Shown: positions 45,400 through 64,000 of the stretch, in pieces
Position numbering within the stretch: the stretch's first letter is position 1
How the letters are laid out: each line of letters begins with the position of its first letter
Source of the DNA: Pogonophryne albipinna
Taxonomy: Eukaryota; Chordata; Actinopteri; Perciformes; Artedidraconidae
Direction of reading: 5' to 3'
Assembly (NCBI GenBank): GCA_028583405.1
Contig: CM053256.1
Coordinates: forward strand, 27,328,713-27,392,712
DNA: 64,000 nt
Position numbers and translations under genes: made by a program
Notes under the pieces: model-generated
Seen by the model: the letters and a program-made list of their open reading frames with translations, nothing else
Databases searched by the model: none
Told to the model about the DNA's origin: nothing

Positions 45400-46780
45400 A
45401 TTCACAGTTTTTCTGGCCCCATAAAATCGTGGTTCTAGGGCCAGGAACAACCAGGCTGAGTCGGGCTGAGTATGCTAAACTAGAGAGAGAATCGCTGGCA
45501 AGGGGGCTACAACTACAACAAGATGAACATATTTGACCGTGATTTAATTGTAATACACGTTTCAAAATGATGCCGAAGTAACAACATACTGATACCGGAT
45601 AGTAAAAACCATGAATTAATGCTTTGACAAGTCTGCAGACAGACGGCAGGCGAAAAACCTTTTAAAATGCGTGTTTTCTAAATGGAGATTGGCTAAGCTA
45701 ACGTTGTAAATGCTCCGACCGTCCACACTCACAACAACGGCCTATACAGACATAAATAAACCAGCGGCTGTATTCGCCATGACACAGACAGTATGTGGTT
45801 TGTACTTGTTTAACCTAGTTTCTGAACAGATCGTATCTGTCCCCGGCTGTTTGAAGAGCAAGCATGGGAAACAAAAGACATCATTTACCTGTTTGCATCC
45901 AGCTAGCCATGCCTTTCTGGTGTACCAGCTACGTAAGAAGCCTCGTTGATACGTTTTGTCTTTTTCACGAGCTTGCTGCGATATATACAAATCGGGTTGG
46001 TCCGGTCCAAGGTCTTTAAGCAACAGTTTATCTCCCAAACTTCTCCTTTCGAAAAGATTGGAGATTAGCTCTTTAACGGAATTGGGCGGGGACCGAGGTC
46101 CGGAGACTTCACCTGCACATGAAGCCATCCTCATCAACTACTGCCGTACTGCGTCACCCCACCGGATACGAGTCACTAGTGTCCAAACTACTCACAGACT
46201 GGACCGGGAGCTGACATTGGCGCCCGGTGATCATCAGATTTGACGACGCTGATTGGCTGTTTCGGCATCATAGTTTACAGATAGCAACAGTCAGCTGCTA
46301 GTGGCTGCTGCTGCACTGGTTGAGGGCTCATTTCTTACCGCCCAGACGAGAGAGGGTAATGACCATAGACAGTATATATAAAGGTAATGACACATGGGCA
46401 AGGTCAGGCAGGAAACATGTGACTTATCAGTAACTTTAGACATCGTCGTAACACAATTTTAAACGAGATTTTATTGTAGATTATACATTTTACTGATACC
46501 AATTATATAATATTTACCTTGTTTATTAAAAATAAAAATAAGAGCTGTTTGATGTTGCGATTTGATGTTGTAGAAGAGAAGCAATTATTTTTCTTTTAAT
46601 CTAAAAAGCGAACTATTCAGTCAGACAGCAATTTATTGTAAAAGTAAAGCATTTACAATCTCAAGCACTTTCTCTCAAATCCAAGCACCATTCCCAAAAT
46701 TCCAGCACTTTTCAAGCCTTGAAAACACCACGTAAAATTTCAAGCATTTTCAAGGATTTCCAGCACCCATGGGAACCCTG
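45400..46780 (-). mobile_element. hAT element remnant with TTF-finger exon
   Basis: The right terminus, read inward, is CAGGGTTCCCATGGGTGCTG, followed by GGAAATCCTTGAAAATGC and repeated CAAGCA/TTCCAGCA phrases. This is a hAT terminus style. The minus-strand exon 45742-46137 lies downstream of that end in the right orientation for a transposase. The left limit is uncertain. The part 45400-45836 is the shared module seen at 33240-33680. Confidence 0.6.
45742..46137 (-). pseudogene. hAT transposase N-terminal exon, TTF-type zinc finger
   Basis: 131 open codons on the minus strand. The segment DKTYQRGFLRSWYTRKAWLA followed by GCKQVNDVFCFPCLLF matches the TTF-type zinc-finger pattern of ZMYM1-like hAT transposases (F-x3-W-x6-WL, then FCFPC-x-LF). 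It is preceded by the LFERRSLGDKLLLKDLGPDQ linker commonly found before that finger. After about 45836 the reading enters the shared module, so the last 30 codons are probably not native. The catalytic DDE/RNase H part is absent. Confidence 0.6.
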
Positions 46781-47328
46781 CTCGTTGCGTATTTTTCATA
46801 GTCTTATATTTCAACAGTTTTACGACAAACTGTGACTTTTTGACATGGAAATTATTATTTAAGATTGACATACATCATATGTGTAATTCGTGGCACAATT
46901 CAAACGGGATCGAAAGATAATCTTTCTCTCTTCATTGACTTCAATACAAACTTTTTCCGAAATAAGGTCCCATGAGTCCCACCGGAAGGGGAGGGATGCT
47001 GTCAGAGAAGTTTCGTTTTCCCAGTAAACTGCAGTTTTGTGGTTGTGCTTGTTATGGGTACCGGGGCGTCCGGCTTTGTGAAGTTAGTCATAATTATAAT
47101 GATTGGACTAAAGAACAGCGGGCAAAAGGGACCTAAGTAAAGCTAATAGATCCACAACATGAAGCAGATTCAGACGCACAATCCAGTTTGGTTGTCACCT
47201 GGTTAATAGCGGCTTTTAGCCGCGTACCCCGTTTTAATTCGAGTACAGACTCCGCATTTGTTGGTTTCGGTGTACGCCGGTAACTATAAAAAGCAAATCT
47301 TGTGTGATGTTGAATTCCAAGGTGGAGA
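46781..47328. other. Intergenic region upstream of ASCC3
   Basis: Unassigned sequence leading to the ASCC3 promoter. GC content rises after about 46990 with several CpGs. No divergent gene is recognised on the minus strand. Confidence 0.45.
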
Positions 47329-47394
47329 TGGGAAATGTAGTGAGATTAGTCGAAGCTTCCATTGAGTAGTTTCTGTAAGGAACTACAGTTCCCA
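47329..47394 (+). promoter_or_regulatory. ASCC3 core promoter region with two ZNF143-like motifs
   Basis: TGGGAAATGTAGT at 47329-47341 and ACTACAGTTCCCA at 47382-47394 are inverse copies of the ZNF143/STAF consensus ACTACAATTCCCA. Each has one or two mismatches, and they face each other 53 bases apart. Such motifs are frequent just upstream of housekeeping-gene start sites. No TATA box is evident at the expected place. The link to ASCC3 is inferred from position. Confidence 0.5.
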
Positions 47395-47488
47395 TGGTTC
47401 ATAGCATGTGAGCGAGTTGTGTTGACATCTGCCGGTAGGCCAGCAGTCACACGCTTCTCACAGACCGTTCTGCAAAGCGATTTGGAAG
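47395..47488 (+). other. ASCC3: ASCC3 probable non-coding exon 1
   Basis: The sequence ends GATTTGGAAG followed by a good donor GTAGGC at 47489-47494, just downstream of the ZNF143-like pair. The transcription start cannot be read from sequence, so the left limit is arbitrary. Intron 1 would be 1267 bp, to the acceptor before 48756. Confidence 0.45.
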
Positions 47489-48220
47489 GTAGGCCTAGTT
47501 ACATATTGAAATATGAAGTTTTAGACTGCCTTACAAGCTAATACTTTGTGGCAATTGGTTTGACATTGACAGTTTTCCACAGCACTGAAGCTAACGTTAC
47601 ATTAAAAGGGTTTTAGAAATGACAGCCAGGCTTGGCAAGCTAACACCAGCTAGCAACACAGACAACATTAGGAAGCATATTTGTATTTTGTAACGTCTTG
47701 TGTAACTTCTTATGTAAGTGGCATAAGAAAACATATCGTTTAAACAGTAATAAAAGCAAGACATGGCGTGAACGCCTGCACAGAATGACGTTAGGTGGAT
47801 TAAAAAAGCTGGCTTAATCATTTTTGTTGTCACGTTATCATGTTATAGTTATAAAGTTGGCATTATGTCTTTTGGAATCGATAGTATCCAGTAGCCTATT
47901 CAATTTGCCGAACATCTACCATGCAGTCTTTGTTCCCTTAATAATTTGACTTTTATAACAGGTATCCCAAACACTCTACCAACACAATGGAGCTTCATTG
48001 CGTATAACTTTCAGCTATTACAGTCATATAATTTAGCTGTTATCAGGTGTTTTTTAGGACCCATTGTATGCCGAAGAATAACAAAGACCCCAACGACGTG
48101 TAACATCTGCTAATACTGTCCATGTTTGTATGTGTGATTTTCGTTCAGAACAACTTAACGTACCTGTTTTCTATAGGAGTTGAGTGTGTATCTCTAGACA
48201 CGTTATGTACTATTGATGGC

Positions 48221-48685
48221 CAGAGGTGGGAGAAGTACTCAGATCTTGTACTTGAGTAAAAGTACCAGAGAGTAGGAATAGTCTGCTACAAGTAAAAGTC
48301 CTGCATTCACAATGTTACTCAAGTAAAAGTACAAAAGTATAAGCATCAAAATATACTTAGAGTACCAAAAGTGAAAATATGTATTGTGCAGATTGGGTTA
48401 TTTTGCGCTCACCCTAACCCAGAATCAGTTGTATTACCAAGTAGGTTCACACAAACAAGGAATTAGCTTTGGTATAAATGGTGCATACAAAGACACAGAA
48501 AGAAGAATACGTAGCATAAATAGTACTATTCTAAAAGCTAAAAGTACAATGTTTACCTCTGAATTGTAGTGAGGTAGAAGTACAAAGAAGCAGAACATGG
48601 CGATAATCCTCTAAAGTACAAGTACCTCAAAATTGTTCTTAAGTACAGTACTTGAGTAAATGTACTTAGTTACTTTACACCACTG
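48221..48685. mobile_element. hAT-type MITE in ASCC3 intron 1
   Basis: The ends are CAGAGGTGGGAGAAGTACTC and, read inward from the right, CAGTGGTGTAAAGTAACTAA. Repeated ACTTGAGTAAAAGTAC phrases occur at both sides, a common fish hAT MITE. Flanking octamers TTGATGGC and TTGATAAC agree at 6 of 8 positions. Confidence 0.8.
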
Positions 48686-48755
48686 TTGATAACTATGTCA
48701 TGAAGTAACCATTCTACCATGAAGGTTCATTTCATTCTCTGTATCTGTGTGATAG

Positions 48756-48799
48756 AACCTTCTGGAGGAGCAGTGTTTGGATGAGAGCATCAGAGAACA
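48756..48799 (+). other. ASCC3: ASCC3 exon 2, 5' UTR part
   Basis: An acceptor AG at 48754-48755 follows a T-rich stretch. The leader contains an upstream ATG at 48781 that is out of frame with the main start. Confidence 0.55.
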
Positions 48800-60281
<11,482 letters not shown>

Positions 60282-61393
60282 GTGAGACAGCCCCATGGCA
60301 ACCAGGTCATCTCCATGGTAACGCAAACTTCAGTCGTTTTTGAAATAGTCGTGAATATGAGAAATTAATTTATGTAGAAGAAACAAAAAGGTGATTCATC
60401 TGAGCTTTACAGACTCCCTGACTGAAGGTCTAAAATGCATTTCTCTTTTATTATGATCATACAGAATCAAATCATAATGTGTGTTTGTGTGTTGTGTCTA
60501 AACCTTTATGCTTTGGGCAGGTTGTTTTGTTTCAGCACAAATTAGACCATATTTCTTGCTTTCCAAAGTCGGATGATAGCAGAGAAGTGTCAATACTGGC
60601 TCTTTTTATTTATGGTGGAGATTCTCCTGTGGGTGCAGCAGAGCGTTTGACAGCTCGGGGGAATATGATCTTTTACAGGCAGTGCTTTGCTGCTTATTTT
60701 CTGTTTAAAGCCAGTAAAGAATTCCTGTGCAATGTAATTGAACAAACAGTCGATCCGTCATGTCATATTTACTATTTATCATTATTCATTCGGCAAACAC
60801 ATTTGTATTGCCTATTCGTAGCTTTATCAAAAAAACACACAAGCAAAAGTAATTTTTTATTATATTATTTCTTATTTCTAGTATTGTCATTTTTTCCCAC
60901 TTAATCCATCTTTTTTATTTAGATAATTGCCATGAAAATGATTGGATGAAATGATGGCTTTATGTTTCCCTGTGGCATAATTACTCAAATGAAATGTCCT
61001 TTACTATCACTTTAATGTCACTCTATCTTACATCAAGGCCACCAAACCGTTTTCTAACAAGCTTTTGAAGGTTAAACTGTACAGCAAAACAAGAGATTTA
61101 TTTATTTATAGAAGGCTTTTTTTACTGCTATGTTTTTTGTTTTTAATGTGTTTATTTGTAAGTGTGAAGACTCCTTCTTTTCTAATCTATTGATGTTTAC
61201 CTAAATAATTCAATTTTTCTTAAAGCATAATGCTGTTAATAGAATCTCAACACTTGTTCTGTATTTGATTGAAATGTTTAGTCATCTAGTGTTTCAGTAC
61301 ACATAACCCTTTACATTCCCAACATGGCTTTTATTGTGAAACATTTGCGGGAAGCCATTGTGAAAAATACGATTTTTATCGTTGCCATTCTCT

Positions 61394-61776
61394 GGGTGTT
61401 TCTCAATGTCGAGTAAAGCTGCTCCAGAGCCACTATTTCAAGCATGCTACGTCATCAAGTGCCGCCCAAGGACTGTTCCAATGTCCAGCATTCTACCGAG
61501 CCCGGCTTACTTCGTTTGGAGAAATTTCGAGGCTGCACATGTGTAGACTCCGCGGTCTTAAAATCCCCACAATGCTTTGCGCACGGACCAATTTCCCCAA
61601 ATCTGTGGCGGAAAATGTAAGGCGGGGCCTCTCATATGACGCACACCTGCACACTTGCTCGCCTGTTCCACTCTTCGTTTTCCGAATGCCAGGAAGGATT
61701 CTTGCCTCGCTTCTGAAGCAAGACGCTCGGAAGACATGTGCTACCAAGCAAGCGTACTCTACATTGAGAAACACCC
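61394..61776. mobile_element. Short TIR element (MITE)
   Basis: The ends GGGTGTTTCTCAATGT and ACATTGAGAAACACCC are exact inverses over 16 bases. No clear target duplication is seen, so the superfamily is left open. The 383-bp body has no coding capacity. Confidence 0.7.
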
Positions 61777-62420
61777 TGTATCTCAGATGAAGCTATTGCC
61801 ATTTTGTGCCACAACATGCAGATTGACTTGGGCATTACCATAACTCTTTAGAAGAGTAATGCAGGACTAATTAGTTTTGAAAATAGCGTGATTGATGTTG
61901 TTATGAATTCAGTTAAAGCGTTGGAAATGAATGTCAAGCATCAGGAGTTTATCCACCCTTGCCTGTATTTGAGACACAGCTTTTATTCTTTAGTGAAAGC
62001 TCTTCATTTAGAAAACAAAGTATTAGGCTTGTTTAACAAGAGCAGAAAAAGACAATCGAGTCTCCAACCAAAATGAAATGATGGAGTAAACCTTAATGAT
62101 GACAATAAGAGTGTAGAGTTATTCCTAAACTAAAGTGATGTTGCAGCCTGAACATGTTCTTTTTTGCAGATTTCTGTTTCCGAGAGTTGTCTTGTTTCAT
62201 TTTGCCCTAGCCAATCAGTGGCGAGTAACCTACCTGTGCCATTATCATCTTAATTTGTCAAAACAGAGTTGGCAGTAAAGTTGCACTCAAATGATATGCG
62301 GTATACAGCTCCACGCTAATGTTGCAGTAGTGTTTCTAGGAGGGAGCAGTGCCGCTAAACTAGGCAGATGCGCACAGAGTAAAAAATATTTTCAACTTTG
62401 GCCTAATCTCCTCCCATTTT

Positions 62421-62800
62421 TTGATGTCATATGGTATGATGTGATATGATTTGATGTGATGGCATATGGTATGATGTGATATGATTTGATGTGATGGCAT
62501 ATGGTATGATGTGATATGATTTGATGTGATGTCATATGGTATGATGTGATATGATTTGATGTGATGGCATATGGTATGATGTGGTTTGGTATCATATGGT
62601 ATGATGTGATATGATTTGATTTGATGTGATGGCATATGGTATGATGTGGTTTGGTATCATATGGTATGATGTGATGTGATGGCATATGGTATGATGTGGT
62701 TTGGTATCATATGGTATGATGTGATGTGATGGCATATGGTATGATGTGGTTTGGTATCATATGGTATGATGTGGTTTGGTATCATATGGTATGATGTGAT
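62421..62800. repeat. ATGGTATGATGTG-type satellite
   Basis: A tandem array built from pentamer-like words (ATGGT, ATGTG, ATATG, ATTTG). These form a 35-base unit in the left half and a 25-base unit (TGGTTTGGTATCATATGGTA type) in the right half. The + strand is almost free of C. Confidence 0.95.
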
Positions 62801-63579
62801 ACACACATTCATACAAAGCAAATTGCCTATCATGTGAATGTAACTTAACAGGAACCATAAAAGCTGGGCTAGGCAAATGTGTAGAAACCAGCAAAAATAA
62901 GCTACATTTTGAAAGTCTCCAGCCAAAGAAATCCTATCCCTTCAAACCAAAGGCCATTCCTCCAAGACACACTTAAGTGCAGTGCATGACTTCTGCTGCA
63001 GGACGAGTGCCTTCCAGGTCCTGTTTTCAAGTCAATATCTAATGGCCAGTGACCACTTGAAAAGGTCTGTGCTCCTTGTTGTTCCACTGTTTCTTGAATA
63101 ACCTGGCCTGTCCGATGTATATTATGCATTGGGGAAACACAAAGTGTGAAGCGTTCCTGCTTCAGCTGCAGCCTGTGGGCAGAGGCACAGGGGACACTTT
63201 GTGTTGTTTCCAGGGCCTTTGTTCACTTCTGTGTTGCACTGTACATTTATTGCAACTAGAAAACTTTACTGCTAATGTCTTCTCTGCTTCGATTCCCAAC
63301 GCCTGTCTGCTCTGAGCACACCCTCTCACTTTCTCTCAACCACACACTCTACGCTCACTACACGTTTATTTATTCCTGCATGGAGCCACGCAAGTCCTAC
63401 AAACGTTTTTTTTTTTTCATCCCAAATGTTGTATATTAATTATTAATTTTTCATCGGTTCATTGCTGGTGTGAACGCAGTCCGCACCAAAACATAGGAAG
63501 CGTAGTATACGTGTCACAAGAACGCGGGTGTCTTCAAAATCGTTAGCGAAAGAGTGAAGCAGAATGAAGTGTTGAACAG

Positions 63580-64000
63580 TAATAATAATAAATTATATTT
63601 ATATAGCGCCTTTCAAGGGACCCAAGGTCGCTGTACATGGTGGACAAACAAAACAAACAGACAATCAACGGGCAAACCAAATAAATAAATAAAGGAAGCC
63701 GAGGGACCAGAAAAGGGCTAGGGCCCGAAAGCCAGGGTGAACAGGTGTGTTTTTAGTGAAGATTTGAAGATGTCCAGGGAGGCAGCATTACGGATCTCGG
63801 CAGGAAGTGCATTCCAGAGGGTGGGGGCCGCAACACTGAATGCCCTGTCACCAACAGTTCGGAAGCGAGAGCGGGGGATGGAGAGCAGGCCCGTGTCTGA
63901 GGACTGCAGACTCCGAGAAGGGGTGTAGGGATGGAGGAGGTCCGATAAGTACTGGGGGGCGAGGGTATGGAGGGACTTGTACGTGAGGATGAGTGTTTTG
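63580..64000 (-). mobile_element. L2-like LINE, 3' part, running off the window
   Basis: The minus-strand reading ends with CCTTGAAAGGCGCTATATAA and an ATTATTATT tail, a typical L2-clade 3' end. The coding part continues beyond 64000. Confidence 0.85.
63718..63999 (-). CDS. L2-like LINE protein, C-terminal fragment
   Basis: 94 open codons read in from the window edge to a stop at 63718-63720. Visible are LILTYKSLHTLAPQYLSDLL, SRFRTVGDRAFSVAAPTLW and NALPAEIRNAASLDIFKSSL, the standard C-terminal blocks of L2-clade proteins. The frame is undamaged here. Whether the rest is intact cannot be seen. It sits in antisense orientation inside ASCC3 intron 5. Confidence 0.85.
   Translation of the reverse strand, partial: KTLILTYKSLHTLAPQYLSDLLHPYTPSRSLQSSDTGLLSIPRSRFRTVGDRAFSVAAPTLWNALPAEIRNAASLDIFKSSLKTHLFTLAFGP

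Larger units (their letters stand above)
60282..64000 (+). other. ASCC3: ASCC3 intron 5 (partial)
   Basis: Starts with the donor after exon 5 and does not end in the window. It contains a TIR element, a satellite and a LINE end. I searched by eye for the next ASCC3 exon and found none. Confidence 0.7.

Noticed and set aside
62360..62926. Minus-strand frames rich in SYHIIPYD
   Set aside because: Translation of the TGATG-type satellite.
60282..64000. Further ASCC3 exons after exon 5
   Set aside because: No frame matching the expected Lys/Arg-rich segment or helicase motifs with flanking AG/GT was found. The intron appears to continue past the window.

Overview
This window reads as a piece of a ray-finned (teleost) fish chromosome. 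The evidence is a spliced vertebrate gene with GT-AG introns, L2/Rex1-like LINEs, many hAT, PIF/Harbinger-like and TTAA-site transposon remnants, long (CA)n/(GT)n tracts, and one 500-base run of N (8501-9000) that is an assembly gap. The species cannot be named from the sequence.

The only host gene I can support is ASCC3 on the + strand. It starts near 47.4 kb and runs off the right edge. I reconstructed a probable non-coding exon 1 (to 47488) and four coding exons (48800-48889, 50658-50799, 54869-55437, 60164-60281). Together they encode the first 306 residues of the roughly 2200-residue helicase. Reading phase is kept across every junction. The helicase cassettes lie outside the window. ASCC3 is the motor of the ASC-1/RQT complex, which dismantles collided ribosomes, and it also works in alkylation-damage repair. 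Two ZNF143-like promoter motifs and an overlapping uORF lie at its 5' end.

The left 47 kb holds no host gene that I recognise. It is a graveyard of nested mobile elements. In order: a hAT element (1.07-2.44 kb); a 3-kb minisatellite with a 40-bp unit and higher-order structure (4.34-7.34 kb); an assembly gap; a hAT with a perfect 8-bp target duplication inserted in an older repeat (10.7-12.85 kb); a 510-bp inverted repeat (12.9-13.4 kb); a second perfect-TSD hAT (16.07-17.62 kb) and a related smaller one (18.58-19.21 kb); a broken LINE (20.57-21.7 kb); a degenerate AACGTTC-type tandem array (24.2-25.46 kb); an L2-like LINE (25.46-28.34 kb); two more truncated LINEs (29.99-31.06 and 31.24-32.89 kb); a PIF/Harbinger-like element (33.03-33.8 kb); hAT inside hAT (33.98-34.99 kb); a 5' LINE fragment (35.97-36.64 kb); a third perfect-TSD hAT (39.39-40.79 kb); and a LINE with an intact 1022-residue endonuclease/reverse transcriptase frame (41.3-45.1 kb, minus strand). 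A hAT TTF-type zinc-finger exon follows (45.7-46.1 kb).

The ASCC3 introns are lighter in LINEs but carry TTAA-flanked MITEs in both orientations, very long (CA)n/(GT)n tracts, a TGATG-type satellite (62.4-62.8 kb), and the 3' part of another L2-like LINE at the window end.

The most interesting signals are: the conserved hydrophobic leader plus 2A-like NPGP motif at the N terminus of the intact LINE frame; hAT remnants from separate families that each keep a first coding exon ending at a splice donor; a 430-bp module shared by three structurally different elements; and the higher-order minisatellite.
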